A stretch of DNA of 63,326 bases from CAZEGI01 sp964512105 (GCA_964512105.1 CAZEGI010000003.1:1-63326), one strand, 5' to 3'; shown: positions 1 through 7,849, counted from the first letter of the stretch. Notes: generated by a model from the sequence alone, not told the origin. Translations and numbers: made by a program.

Positions 1-1744
1 CGACTGCGGATTTTGCGTTGTTGACTGTGGCGTTGGCTATTGGGGGGGTGTTGGTGACGTTTATTGTGAGGTTGTCTGAACCACGCTCACCTGTATCATC
101 GGTAGCATTCAAGGTTACAACATGCAGCCCCGTTTTATTGAACGCAGATAGGAACGCCGCAACGGACGGGTTGTCGGCTGCTCCTGATGGCATCGTCTCA
201 TTCATGGAATCAAACCATTCGTAGTAGATGATGAGTCCATCAACATCCCATGAGTTTGAAACGTTAAGTAGAACCGGAACGCCCGCATGCACGGTAAGCG
301 TTTTTGAACCATTTGCTGTTGCATTCAGTATGGGTTTGCAATTCCCTGCCGAAACCTCGTAGCAGACGTAGGCGTTTGTTGTGTTTTTGCCTGTTCTTGC
401 GGTTGTGTCCGTTACCGTTAGGTTGACAGTGTAGTTGCCTGTTGAGGTGTAGTTGTGCATTGGTTCTGCCTGGGCAGATGTGCCTGAATCGCCGAAGGTC
501 CAGTTGTAGCTCACTATGTAATCCCCTGGGTCAATGTCATACGAACTCGAACCGTTAAACTGCGTTAATGTGTTCACAACAATGCGAGGATTTTGCAGCA
601 ACAGCACAGCAACCGGCGGATTGTCATCACCCTGAGTGCCGTTCAGCAGAATGTAATCCCAAAGCGCGATATCATCATTACCCACACTTGAAACCCTTAT
701 GGTAAGATTGTGTTGTCCTGCGGTTAACGACTCAAGGTAAATCTCGTGTTTGATCATCCTATCGTATGGAAACGTCGCGCTGTAATTTCCCTTGTCCACG
801 CCATCCAGATAAACCGTCAGGTTGGATTGCGTATCCTGCCTTCGGAGTATCTTCAAAAAAACCCCGATATAACTTGCATTCAACGTGAGGTTTATCGTAA
901 CGTATGCCTCGCCGCTCGTATGTGAAGCCCCGCGAGCGCCGTTGGGGCAATTGGGATACAGGAAAGTGCCGTTGCTGAAACTGCAGATGAACTCGTTGCT
1001 GTATGTGTTCCAGGCTGTGCCGAATTCGTCGTACCATGTCGTGTTTGCGGGGTCGTTGTATTTTATGCCCGAGTAAGCTTCAATCAGCCCAAGCTGGAAA
1101 AAAACGTCAGTCCCGACAGTCAGGACTCTTTTTTCGCTGGTTCCGATGTTGTTCCCGTCGTCAACGCACGAGACCCACCACAGAATCGCCCCGTGCTGCG
1201 AGATTGTGCTTGACGTGATTGTTGTCGGAGTATTAACCCGCGTAGAACCGTTGTTGCCGTGCGTCTGGTTGTAAACGTACAGCGTGCAGTTCAGCTCCGT
1301 GTCGAGATTGTCGGAAACATTGAAACTGAAGTCGGGCGTTTCATCAGCCGTGTTCGTGTTGTTCAATGGCGAGTTAAGAACCACAACCGGTGGCTCAGTA
1401 TCAAGAGACAGCATAACATTTATCTCCCTGCCGTTGCCTGTTGCTATCGAACTGTTTTGTCCGAACGTGCCGCGATAAGTCGCATTTACTGTAAGGTTTT
1501 CACCGAGCACGACGGTAAGGTTCGACTGCGTGTAGTACTGGCCGTTGGTGCCGGAGACGCCCCTCCACAAAAATCCGGAAACATTGCCGAAAATCGTCAC
1601 ATTGGCACCGACAACACCGCCCGTGGCGTTCGTTATTGTGCCCCACACCTGATAACCCGGATAAGGCGCTGATGCTATGGGTTTTGTTATCAGAATAAAC
1701 ACCACGATAGCTGCGACAGTGAGGATTGCATGTGAATTTTTCAT
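1..1744 (-). CDS. Secreted PKD-domain surface protein, truncated by window edge
   Basis: One open frame runs from ATG at 1744 off the left edge, so at least 581 residues are present and the C-terminus is missing. Residues 1 to about 25 form a hydrophobic signal peptide ending near KPIASA. An Ig/carboxypeptidase-regulatory-like stretch (ITNATGGVVGANVTI) follows, then a TEPPVV...SPLNNTNT segment typical of archaeal Ig-like repeats. A PKD-type domain around residues 395-475 carries YNWTFGDSG and a closing GNYTVNLTVTD. N-x-S/T sequons are frequent, as expected of a glycosylated cell-surface or S-layer-associated protein. Substrate or partner is unknown. It lies downstream of the eL7Ae-eS28-eL24 cluster on the same strand but is probably a separate unit. 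Confidence 0.85.
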   Translation of the reverse strand, partial: MKNSHAILTVAAIVVFILITKPIASAPYPGYQVWGTITNATGGVVGANVTIFGNVSGFLWRGVSGTNGQYYTQSNLTVVLGENLTVNATYRGTFGQNSSIATGNGREINVMLSLDTEPPVVVLNSPLNNTNTADETPDFSFNVSDNLDTELNCTLYVYNQTHGNNGSTRVNTPTTITSSTISQHGAILWWVSCVDDGNNIGTSEKRVLTVGTDVFFQLGLIEAYSGIKYNDPANTTWYDEFGTAWNTYSNEFICSFSNGTFLYPNCPNGARGASHTSGEAYVTINLTLNASYIGVFLKILRRQDTQSNLTVYLDGVDKGNYSATFPYDRMIKHEIYLESLTAGQHNLTIRVSSVGNDDIALWDYILLNGTQGDDNPPVAVLLLQNPRIVVNTLTQFNGSSSYDIDPGDYIVSYNWTFGDSGTSAQAEPMHNYTSTGNYTVNLTVTDTTARTGKNTTNAYVCYEVSAGNCKPILNATANGSKTLTVHAGVPVLLNVSNSWDVDGLIIYYEWFDSMNETMPSGAADNPSVAAFLSAFNKTGLHVVTLNATDDTGERGSDNLTINVTNTPPIANATVNNAKSAV

Positions 1745-1784
1745 ATTGCCCACGGGTTAAAATTAATTATGGGAACAGCAGTAT

Positions 1785-1979
1785 TTATTTGATTTTAACC
1801 CGCAGTTCCTTCTCGTCCCTGTATGCCTTCGCCCATCTGACCTTTCTGGGGGTTCTTTTCAGCTTCAGCAGATTTTTTTCGCACTTGCTCGAACAGAAGT
1901 ACAGCGCCCTGCCCTTCTTGTTGACGAATATAGTCTCCGTTCCCTTCTCTATCTTCCTACCGCAAAAATTACAGTCCAT
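1785..1979 (-). CDS. rpl24e: 50S ribosomal protein eL24
   Basis: A 64-residue zinc-ribbon protein of the large subunit. CNFCGRKIEKGT near the N-terminus and CSSKCEKN around residues 29-36 give the four zinc cysteines, and the basic RTPRKVRWAKAYR segment is characteristic of eL24. Length matches short archaeal versions, which lack the eukaryotic C-terminal extension. It follows eS28 with a one-base gap and is the last gene of the eL7Ae-eS28-eL24 operon, an arrangement common in archaea. Confidence 0.95.
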   Translation of the reverse strand: MDCNFCGRKIEKGTETIFVNKKGRALYFCSSKCEKNLLKLKRTPRKVRWAKAYRDEKELRVKIK

Positions 1980-1980
1980 C

Positions 1981-2172
1981 TTAAGTCAGGGGTTTCGCTT
2001 CCCTTTCCGTTTCCCTTAGGTCAAGAATGTCGCCCTGCCTTATGGGTGTCCGGACGTTCCTCCGTATGACCCTGCCCTTGTTCTCCCCGTCGAGAATCTT
2101 GCACATGACCTGCATGACCTCGCCGTAAATACCTGTCCTGCCGATAATCTTTACAACTTCCGCTGCGGTCAT
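1981..2172 (-). CDS. rps28e: 30S ribosomal protein eS28
   Basis: A 63-residue OB-fold protein of the small subunit. GRTGIYGEVMQVMCKIL and the C-terminal RRNVRTPIRQGDILDLRETE block are family hallmarks. The ATG overlaps the stop of eL7Ae by four bases (coordinates 2169-2172), indicating translational coupling. It sits between eL7Ae and eL24 in the usual archaeal order. Confidence 0.95.
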   Translation of the reverse strand: MTAAEVVKIIGRTGIYGEVMQVMCKILDGENKGRVIRRNVRTPIRQGDILDLRETEREAKPLT

Positions 2173-2528
2173 TTTTTAAGGTCCTTCAGCTTGTCAACAA
2201 CGTCCCCGACAAGGTCCTTGGCCTTTCCTTCCTCAACGATGCATGCAGAAGCGGTCGGAACGTTTATGCCAACAGCGCCACCGATGCCTTCCTTCGGCAC
2301 ATAGATGTACGCGATTTTCTTCTCATCGCAAAGCATCGGCAGATGCATCACAATCTCAGGGGGCTGAACATCACTCCCGATAAAAACAAGTTTTGCAGTT
2401 CCTCGCTCAACGGCCTTGGTAACCTCGTTGGTTCCTTTCCGTATCTTTCCTGTGTCTCTCGCGGATTCCAAGGCATCCAAGGCCTTATCAACAAGGTCCT
2501 TTGGCGCCTCAAATTTCACATAAGTCAT
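2169..2528 (-). CDS. rpl7ae: Ribosomal protein eL7Ae / kink-turn binding protein
   Basis: A 119-residue L7Ae protein that binds kink-turns in 23S rRNA and, in archaea, in box C/D and H/ACA guide RNAs and RNase P. The body contains GTNEVTKAVERG, KLVFIGSDVQPPEIV and the LPMLCDEKKIAYIYV core, followed by an ASACIVEEGKA C-terminal helix. First gene of a three-gene operon. A strong Shine-Dalgarno (GGAGGTGA on the minus strand, about 2532-2539) precedes the ATG. A TATA-like box lies about 60 nt upstream, so this gene has a true 5' leader. Confidence 0.96.
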   Translation of the reverse strand: MTYVKFEAPKDLVDKALDALESARDTGKIRKGTNEVTKAVERGTAKLVFIGSDVQPPEIVMHLPMLCDEKKIAYIYVPKEGIGGAVGINVPTASACIVEEGKAKDLVGDVVDKLKDLKK

Positions 2529-2585
2529 TTTATCACCTCCATTAAGTCATCGGCTCATCTAAGAGAAGATAGTTATGGTAGTTAG

Positions 2586-2596
2586 GGTATAAAAAC
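2586..2596 (-). promoter_or_regulatory. TATA-like box of the eL7Ae operon
   Basis: The minus strand reads GTTTTTATACC, an archaeal TATA element with adjacent T-rich bases. It is about 58 nt upstream of the eL7Ae ATG, predicting a leader of about 35 nt that contains the Shine-Dalgarno. It lies four bases from the 20-nt direct repeat at 2600-2619, so the inserted segment described there begins immediately behind this promoter. Assigned by sequence and position only. Confidence 0.4.
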
Positions 2597-2599
2597 ATT

Positions 2600-2619
2600 A
2601 CCTGTGCCCGAAAACAAAA
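2600..2619. repeat. Direct repeat, duplicated 3' end of gltX (left copy)
   Basis: ACCTGTGCCCGAAAACAAAA is present here and, without mismatch, at 3012-3031, where it encodes the last residues (FVFGH) of glutamyl-tRNA synthetase on the minus strand. The two copies bracket a 392-bp AT-rich segment with one gene. A 20-nt perfect duplication of a gene end around a compositionally different segment looks like a target duplication caused by insertion. No transposase or terminal inverted repeat is visible. Confidence 0.8.
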
Positions 2620-2687
2620 TTCATTTGTTCCTTATTTTTGAATGATTAAGTTAGAACAGGATTTATCTAAGAACTCGCATAAATTAT

Positions 2688-3008
2688 TTGATGAAGAAAG
2701 AGACAATCAAACAATTTTTAAAGCCTGAGTGGAGAAAAGCGGTAGTATTTGTATTTATAGCTGTTTTTTCGTTATTATCGAAACAACCAGGTTGTTGTAG
2801 TTGTTGCCCACCTTGGGCAGAGATATGTTATTCTATGTGTTGCGATTGTTATAACTTAATAACTTTTCCATTCTTTTGGGATACACCCTCAATAAGTGAT
2901 ACATTTTTGCAGTATCCGAATCTCTTGATTTTTTATGTTATCTATTGGTATATTCTCTCCTGTCTAATAATCTTCGTGTATGATAAATTTAGGAACATGC
3001 GCAGATGA
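2688..3008 (+). CDS. Small Cys-rich membrane protein, possibly inserted
   Basis: I do not recognise a named family. The 106 residues begin MMKKETIKQFLKPEWRKAV, followed by a hydrophobic helix (residues about 18-32). A cysteine-dense loop (QPGCCSCCPPW, then CYSMCCDC) follows, and a second hydrophobic helix (about 78-97) ends in a basic tail. The FLKPEWRK start resembles LFRPTYKK at the start of the membrane protein at 4631-4978, on the other side of gltX, so the two may be distant paralogues. It is visibly AT-richer than its neighbours, oriented against them, and flanked by 20-nt direct repeats of the gltX 3' end. Expression and function are unknown. Confidence 0.6.
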   Translation: MMKKETIKQFLKPEWRKAVVFVFIAVFSLLSKQPGCCSCCPPWAEICYSMCCDCYNLITFPFFWDTPSISDTFLQYPNLLIFYVIYWYILSCLIIFVYDKFRNMRR

Positions 3009-3009
3009 A

Positions 3010-4683
3010 TCACCTGTGCCCGAAAACAAAAAACAGCTTTCCTTTCTCTTTTCTGTCTAGTCTCACAAAACCGAATCTTTCAAACTGCACTATCGCACCC
3101 GGCAGCAGCTTCCCGCACTCGCGCTCGCAGTATCCCTTCAGAACGCCGTCTGGAGTCAGAACCTCCGCATCCACAAAATCCTGGACCCAGTGCAGTTTTC
3201 TTTTGACCTCCTTGCCTCCGGAGACGTACTCGGCTATAATTTCTTTTTCTTTAATCTTTTTTATTTTAAAATTGTAAAGTCCGATAAGTCGCACTTCATC
3301 ACCTTCCTTCAAGTTCGACGCATCATCCCGTGAGATGTAAACTTCCGCAGAATCGTTCTTCATGCACAATGGATATTCCCTGTAACCGCGGTCACGATGC
3401 GACGGATGATAAGGAATCCTGACGGTTTTTCCGGGACAATTTTTCAGCTCCATTTTTACGGGATTTTCGACGAAGAAATACCTGTTCGCGTGAGGATCAA
3501 GGAGCTTGCGGTTCATAGCGTAAAGATTTTCCATGCTCACTCTGACGTCATTCTCTCCCAGCCCCAAGTCTATCATGAATTGTCTTATGGTTCGTGGCAA
3601 AATCCCCCTGCGTTTTAGTGCCCTTAAGGTCGGTATTCGCGGATCGTCCCAGCCGGTATATTTTCCCTCTTCGATTGCTTTCGCAAGCTGTGACGTGCTT
3701 AATTTTCCGAACTCCTCCACTGCCAACCTTCCCCAATGCACGACCTTTGGATATTTCCAGCCGAGGTAATCGTAGATGTACCTTTGCCGCGTTTCGGAAT
3801 CCGCAAGGTCTTTGCCGCGGATTATGTGTGTGACGTTCTGCAGCTTGTCCTCTATCGCGGACTCGAAATCGAGCATCGGCCAGACAGGATATTTTTTTCC
3901 AACGCAGGGATGCTCCACCTTCAGAATCCTGAAGGCCACCCAGTCCCTTATCGCAGGGTCCCTGTGTTTGAGGTCCGTTTTTATTCTCAAGACAACATCG
4001 CCCTCGTTGTATTTTCCTTGCAGCATTTCCTTCCAGTGTTTCAGGTTTTCGTCCTTTTTTGTTTCGCGGTGCTCGCACGGTTTTCCTGCGTCCTTAAGTT
4101 TTTTGAATTTTTCCTGCTCGCAGAAGCAGACGTACGCCTTTCCAAGCTGGATTAACTTTTCAGCGTGTTCGTAGTATTTTTCAATCCTGTCGGAAGCTGT
4201 TACAACCTTGTCCGGTTTCGCATCAAGCCATTCGCAGTCCTCGACATACCACTTGTACGCCTCGAGCAATGGCCGCTTTATTTTCGCATCGGTATCATCA
4301 AACCGCAAAATGAAAGTTCCGGAGTATTTTTTCACTAGTTCAGAATTCACGACAATCCCGCGTGCGCTTCCTATCGTTGCGGGTCCGTTCGGATTCGGAG
4401 CGAAACGCATCACAACATTCTCGGGGTTGTCGGTGAGAGATAAAAAATGCTCGTAGGTTTCTTTTTTTTCGGTTGTATGATTACGGGAACCAAGTTTATC
4501 GGCTGGAATTTTGTTAACTTCACCTACTATTTCATCAACGATTTTTTTAAGTTTCTCTGCATCCTTTCTCAAATCAGAATGTTCAGCCAGAAGTTTTCCC
4601 AAAACAGATGCAGCATCGGCCTTCTCGTGCCTAAGACGATTTTGTACTGCCAGTTTTTTTATGAGTTCCTTTAGAGTTTCCAT
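3010..4683 (-). CDS. gltX: Glutamyl-tRNA synthetase (archaeal, GlxRS type)
   Basis: Charges tRNA-Glu, and probably tRNA-Gln in a non-discriminating manner, since archaea usually make Gln-tRNA by transamidation. The 557 residues match archaeal length. An N-terminal helical region (1-90) precedes the Rossmann catalytic core with RFAPNPNG at 93-100. The HIGH signature is reduced to TIGS at 103-106. The KMSKS equivalent is KLSTS at 327-331, followed by GWDDPRIPTLRALKRRG. The C-terminal half is the beta-barrel anticodon-binding domain of the GlnRS-like class. The N-terminal LAVQNRLRH segment supports the ATG at 4683, which makes the gene overlap the upstream membrane-protein gene by 53 nt. Confidence 0.95.
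   Translation of the reverse strand: METLKELIKKLAVQNRLRHEKADAASVLGKLLAEHSDLRKDAEKLKKIVDEIVGEVNKIPADKLGSRNHTTEKKETYEHFLSLTDNPENVVMRFAPNPNGPATIGSARGIVVNSELVKKYSGTFILRFDDTDAKIKRPLLEAYKWYVEDCEWLDAKPDKVVTASDRIEKYYEHAEKLIQLGKAYVCFCEQEKFKKLKDAGKPCEHRETKKDENLKHWKEMLQGKYNEGDVVLRIKTDLKHRDPAIRDWVAFRILKVEHPCVGKKYPVWPMLDFESAIEDKLQNVTHIIRGKDLADSETRQRYIYDYLGWKYPKVVHWGRLAVEEFGKLSTSQLAKAIEEGKYTGWDDPRIPTLRALKRRGILPRTIRQFMIDLGLGENDVRVSMENLYAMNRKLLDPHANRYFFVENPVKMELKNCPGKTVRIPYHPSHRDRGYREYPLCMKNDSAEVYISRDDASNLKEGDEVRLIGLYNFKIKKIKEKEIIAEYVSGGKEVKRKLHWVQDFVDAEVLTPDGVLKGYCERECGKLLPGAIVQFERFGFVRLDRKEKGKLFFVFGHR
3012..3031. repeat. Direct repeat, 3' end of gltX (right, original copy)
   Basis: This is the native copy of the 20-nt repeat found again at 2600-2619. 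It is the coding end of gltX, immediately before the stop codon. The left copy has no coding role, so this side is the source. Confidence 0.8.
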
Positions 4684-4978
4684 TTAGGATTACGCCGATG
4701 ATGATACACGTCACCAGGTAGAGGTACAAAACATCGAGGGTTACTATAACATGCATTCCGAAGACCATAAGTCTTGACGGTGCCAGCGGTGCGGGCGGCG
4801 CAAACTTCAGGATATGGGGTCCAAGAATCCTCAACAACGGATGGAACGCATAGGTAAAAACAGAGTACAGACCCCGGTCGGAGATAAAAACCTCCAAACC
4901 TGCGGCTACGTACAAAAGGAAAAAACCCGCAATTTTTTTGTACGTCGGTCTGAATAACTCCTTTAGATTGATTGTCAT
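4631..4978 (-). CDS. Small membrane protein of unknown function
   Basis: Not recognised beyond its topology. The 115 residues start MTINLKELFRPTYKKIAGFF. A hydrophobic stretch at about 15-33 and a strong transmembrane segment at about 70-98 flank a proline-rich loop (KFAPPAPLAPSR), and the tail is polar and basic. The LFRPTYKK start resembles FLKPEWRK in the gene at 2688-3008. The last 53 nt overlap the 5' end of gltX in another frame, so the polar tail may be less constrained than the rest. A TATA-like GTTATAAAA (minus-strand TTTTATAAC) at 4999-5007 predicts a nearly leaderless transcript that could continue into gltX. Confidence 0.65.
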   Translation of the reverse strand: MTINLKELFRPTYKKIAGFFLLYVAAGLEVFISDRGLYSVFTYAFHPLLRILGPHILKFAPPAPLAPSRLMVFGMHVIVTLDVLYLYLVTCIIIGVILNGNSKGTHKKTGSTKSS

Positions 4979-4998
4979 TTTTTTACTATTTGATTGTA

Positions 4999-5007
4999 GT
5001 TATAAAA
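4999..5007 (-). promoter_or_regulatory. TATA-like box for the membrane gene / gltX unit
   Basis: TTTTATAAC on the minus strand is 21-29 nt upstream of the ATG at 4978, the normal archaeal distance for a transcript starting at or near the start codon. Assigned by pattern and spacing only. Confidence 0.45.
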
Positions 5008-5016
5008 GCAAGCAAC

Positions 5017-6282
5017 TCACTCAACTTTGTACATAACCAGCCCGCTCAGCGGTTTCGGGTAGAAGTAAGTCGATTTCTGCGGCATCCTCTCGTTGTTGTT
5101 CGCGACGTTTATCAGCTCGTTGACTGTCGGTGGGTTCAGGAACAATGCGAGCTGGTATTCGCCGGAATGCACGAGTTTCACAACCTCGTTCCTGTCCTTT
5201 ATGAAGGCCACGTTCTCGTTGACGTCCGTAACGCCGAGAATCTTTTCTATTATCACGGAGTGCAAAATAACCGCATCAATCTCCCTGCGCGCATTGGACA
5301 TCTTTTCTGTGATGAGTTTTTCGAGAAGGGAAACGTCCTTCAGTGTCAGCCAGTAATACCTGCTGTCAAAAAACATCCCGAACGAGTGCTTCTTCCTGTT
5401 TTCGTCCAGGCGCCTGAACAGCTTGTTTTTCTGCTCGACCTCGTTTTCCCTGTCGAAATGGAAAATCTCGACATCGAAATACTTGAGGAGTTCCTTCTCC
5501 AATCTGTCGATGTTCAGGTTTTTTACCCCTCGCACGGCCCTGTGCGCGGCCAGAATTTTCAAGCCGGAGTCCTCGGTGCTGACGAGCATCATGAACGCGT
5601 AATCGAGCTTGCACTCCAGTGTTGTTTCATAACGGTGATGACCGTCCGCAATGTAAATCCTCTTGTCCTTCATCTCCCGCACTATTTTCTCAACCCGCCC
5701 ACTGTCCGTTATCCTCCACAACCTGTGCTTTATCTCGTTCGCGTCCTCAAAGTCCAGGAGCGGTGTTTTTTTCGACTCAACCTCCAGAATGCTTGTTATC
5801 GTGTTCCTTGAGTCCACATAAATCCCAAATATAGGATTGCCGAAGGTTTTTGCAATTTTCGTCAGTTTTATCTGGTCCTCCTTCGGTTTCTTGAGGGTTT
5901 TTTCGTGCGGAAGAACGATTCCCTTTTCGTATTTTTCCGCTTTCACAAGCGTAAGCAAACCCAGTCTCCTTTTCCTGCTGCCATTTAGGTAATACTCCTG
6001 CTCGTACAGATAGAATGCCGGTTTTTCGTCCCCTATTATTACGCGGTTCTGAATCGCCCTGTTCAGGAAATCCCTCGCGCGGGTATACTTGTTGTTGCGC
6101 TCGTTGTCTTTTGGGGATTCCTTCCCCAGAATCAAACGGATGATGTTCCACTCCGAGTTGCAGTAATAAACCTCGCGCTCTTCGTTTGAGATGACATCGT
6201 ACGGCGGAGCCAGCACTGCCTTCAGGTCTTTGATTTTTTCAGTGTCGTACATCAGCCCGCGAAACGGTTTCAGCTCAGCCAT
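5017..6282 (-). CDS. DUF1015 family protein
   Basis: A 421-residue member of DUF1015, a family found in archaea and bacteria. It opens with the conserved KPFRGLMYD and LAPPYDVIS block (residues 5-32). The family signature IADGHHRYET lies at 211-220 and resembles a catalytic or metal-binding His pair. An ARDFLNRAI segment and a C-terminal PKPLSGLVMY complete the match. Biochemical function is not established, so none is assigned. No signal peptide or membrane segment is present, so it is cytoplasmic. Its promoter box (6306-6315) lies against the 3' end of pth2. Confidence 0.85.
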   Translation of the reverse strand: MAELKPFRGLMYDTEKIKDLKAVLAPPYDVISNEEREVYYCNSEWNIIRLILGKESPKDNERNNKYTRARDFLNRAIQNRVIIGDEKPAFYLYEQEYYLNGSRKRRLGLLTLVKAEKYEKGIVLPHEKTLKKPKEDQIKLTKIAKTFGNPIFGIYVDSRNTITSILEVESKKTPLLDFEDANEIKHRLWRITDSGRVEKIVREMKDKRIYIADGHHRYETTLECKLDYAFMMLVSTEDSGLKILAAHRAVRGVKNLNIDRLEKELLKYFDVEIFHFDRENEVEQKNKLFRRLDENRKKHSFGMFFDSRYYWLTLKDVSLLEKLITEKMSNARREIDAVILHSVIIEKILGVTDVNENVAFIKDRNEVVKLVHSGEYQLALFLNPPTVNELINVANNNERMPQKSTYFYPKPLSGLVMYKVE

Positions 6283-6305
6283 TGTAGGTAAGAAGATGGA
6301 ATTGA

Positions 6306-6315
6306 ACTATAAAAG
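6306..6315 (-). promoter_or_regulatory. TATA-like box for the DUF1015 gene
   Basis: CTTTTATAGT on the minus strand lies 24-33 nt upstream of the ATG at 6282, consistent with a leaderless mRNA. It overlaps the last codons of pth2. Pattern- and spacing-based only. Confidence 0.42.
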
Positions 6316-6642
6316 TTTTAAGTGCCCGGTTATTTTGTTTATTTCGTTTTCCGGGGCGGGACCTATACCGACGCACGTGATTGTTCCCGCGGGAATTTCC
6401 GTATGACCGGCATCCTTTATCAACGCAGCAGGCAATTTTGATTTTTTCGCATCCTCGAATATTTTCAGAAGTTCCTGCTCATCCTTGCATTTCAGGACGA
6501 CTTTTTTCTGCTCGGGCATCCACTCCCTCTTGTGTTCGCTACTATCCGCGGCGGTCACGGATGCGTGCGAGACCTGCGCCGCCGTCTTGCCTTTGCTCAG
6601 TTTCAAATCGCCCCGCACGACAATGACCTGTTTAATTTCCAT
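6307..6642 (-). CDS. pth2: Peptidyl-tRNA hydrolase, Pth2 type
   Basis: Cleaves the ester bond of peptidyl-tRNA dropped by ribosomes. The 111 residues cover the whole Pth2 fold: QVIVVRGDLKLSKGKTAAQVSHA (about 5-27) includes the conserved K-GK-A-Q-H catalytic face. QKKVVLKCKDEQELL and the C-terminal DAGHTEIPAGTITC-GIGP motif also match. Length is normal for archaeal Pth2. It stands alone between the DUF1015 gene and the divergent aroB', separated from the latter by 37 nt. Confidence 0.96.
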   Translation of the reverse strand: MEIKQVIVVRGDLKLSKGKTAAQVSHASVTAADSSEHKREWMPEQKKVVLKCKDEQELLKIFEDAKKSKLPAALIKDAGHTEIPAGTITCVGIGPAPENEINKITGHLKLL

Positions 6643-6679
6643 CTTGTTTTAATAAGTACTGCGAAGGATTATTAATAGG

Positions 6680-7744
6680 ATGAAAAAGGAGCTCTGGATA
6701 AAGGCAAACCAGAACACGGACTGGGAAAAGAGGAAAAAACTCGTAACAACCGCTCTCGAGAGCGGAGCTGATGCGGTTTTGGTGAGGACTGGTGAGAGTG
6801 GAAAAGTAAAGGAGCTGGGTAGGATCACTACAATTTCAGATGACAAAGATTCGGATGTTCAATTAATTCCTGATGACATAAAAAAATTAAAAAGATTAAA
6901 AAAACCGCAGGCATTCTACAAGATAATAAAATCAAAAGACGACGAGCGCGAAATCGCAAAGGCCGGAAAAATTGCTGATTTTGTGGTGATAAACGCCCAG
7001 GATTGGAAGGTCATTCCGCTTGAGAATCTGATTGCAGAGCTGAAGGGCAAATGCAAACTGCTTGTAGAGGTGGCGAATGCTGCAGAGGCAAAGCTTGCCT
7101 TGCAAACACTTGAGGTTGGTGCGGATGGCTTGTTAATTAATGCTGATGTTAATGAAATAATAAAAATAAGAAAAACAATTGAAGAAATGACAACGAAAAA
7201 ACTCGAACTTCAAGTCGCAAAAATTACAGAGATAAAACCTGTTGGCATGGGCGACCGGGTTTGCGTTGACACCGCATCGATGTTCAGGCTCGGAGAGGGA
7301 ATGCTCATCGGTTCGCAGTCGAATGCGCTGTTTCTTGTCCACTCGGAAACCGTTGAAACTCCGTACGTCGCGCCACGCCCGTTTAGGGTTAATGCCGGAC
7401 CCGTGCATGCATATACGCTGCTTCCAAACGGGAAAACGAATTACCTGAGCGAGCTTGCGACTGGCGACGAAGTGCTTGCGGTGGACTGGAAAGGAAACAC
7501 AAGAACGCTGATTCTTGGTAGGTCAAAGATTGAGAAACGACCATTGCTGATGATAGAGGCAAAGTTCAAGAACAAAAAATTCCGCACCCTGTTGCAGAAC
7601 GCGGAAACCATACGTTTGGTCAACCCGAAAGGAAAACCGGTTTCGGTTGCGAAGGTGAAAGTCGGTGATGAGGTTCTGGTTTACCTTGAGGATGTGGGAA
7701 GACACTTCGGAATGGCGGTAAAGGAGAGTATCAAGGAAAAATGA
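6680..7744 (+). CDS. aroB': 3-dehydroquinate synthase II
   Basis: Catalyses the NAD-dependent deamination and cyclisation of 2-amino-3,7-dideoxy-D-threo-hept-6-ulosonate to 3-dehydroquinate, the archaeal entry to the shikimate pathway. The 354 residues match family length. KKELWIKANQNTDWEKRKK at the N-terminus, the MGDRVCVDTASMFRLGEGMLIGSQS core and YVAPRPFRVNAGPVHAYTL are diagnostic. The chorismate-using genes aroQ and pheA lie elsewhere in the window. The last ten codons (AVKESIKEK) are duplicated downstream at 7822-7849 on the far side of a hairpin element. Confidence 0.95.
   Translation: MKKELWIKANQNTDWEKRKKLVTTALESGADAVLVRTGESGKVKELGRITTISDDKDSDVQLIPDDIKKLKRLKKPQAFYKIIKSKDDEREIAKAGKIADFVVINAQDWKVIPLENLIAELKGKCKLLVEVANAAEAKLALQTLEVGADGLLINADVNEIIKIRKTIEEMTTKKLELQVAKITEIKPVGMGDRVCVDTASMFRLGEGMLIGSQSNALFLVHSETVETPYVAPRPFRVNAGPVHAYTLLPNGKTNYLSELATGDEVLAVDWKGNTRTLILGRSKIEKRPLLMIEAKFKNKKFRTLLQNAETIRLVNPKGKPVSVAKVKVGDEVLVYLEDVGRHFGMAVKESIKEK
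7715..7742. repeat. Direct repeat, 3' coding end of aroB' (original)
   Basis: GCGGTAAAGGAGAGTATC followed by AAGGAAAAAT matches 7822-7849 in 26 of 28 positions. The pair brackets the hairpin element at 7751-7810. Both copies would encode AVKESIKEK in frame with their own context. A duplication of this kind is expected if the element arrived by an event that copied its target. Confidence 0.7.
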
Positions 7745-7750
7745 ATAATC

Positions 7751-7810
7751 GAATTTGCGAAGCAAATTCCTTTTCTTTCCGCCAGCGCTTTCTTTTTCGA
7801 AAAGAAAGGG
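7751..7810 (-). repeat. Polypurine hairpin element, copy 1
   Basis: On the minus strand the order is CCCTTTCTTTTCGAAAAAGAAAG, then CGCTGGCGG, then AAAGAAAAGG, then the terminal hairpin GAATTTGC-TTC-GCAAATTC (7751-7769). This four-part layout recurs, with sequence drift, at other loci in the window. It sits just after the aroB' stop and is bracketed by a 28-nt imperfect direct repeat of the aroB' end. Short lysine-rich reading frames across it are a by-product of the A/G-rich arms. Confidence 0.75.
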
Positions 7811-7821
7811 CTGTTGGGATA

Positions 7822-7849
7822 GCGGTAAAAGAGAGTATAAAGGAAAAAT
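7822..7849. repeat. Direct repeat, remnant copy of aroB' 3' end
   Basis: Second copy of the aroB' end (26/28 identical to 7715-7742), including a TAG in the stop position. It has no start codon or upstream coding sequence and lies in the leader of the ZIP transporter gene, 14 nt before its ATG. Confidence 0.7.

Noticed and set aside
2600..3031. Insertion sequence encoding a transposase
   Set aside because: The only gene inside is a small membrane protein without catalytic motifs, and no terminal inverted repeats are visible.
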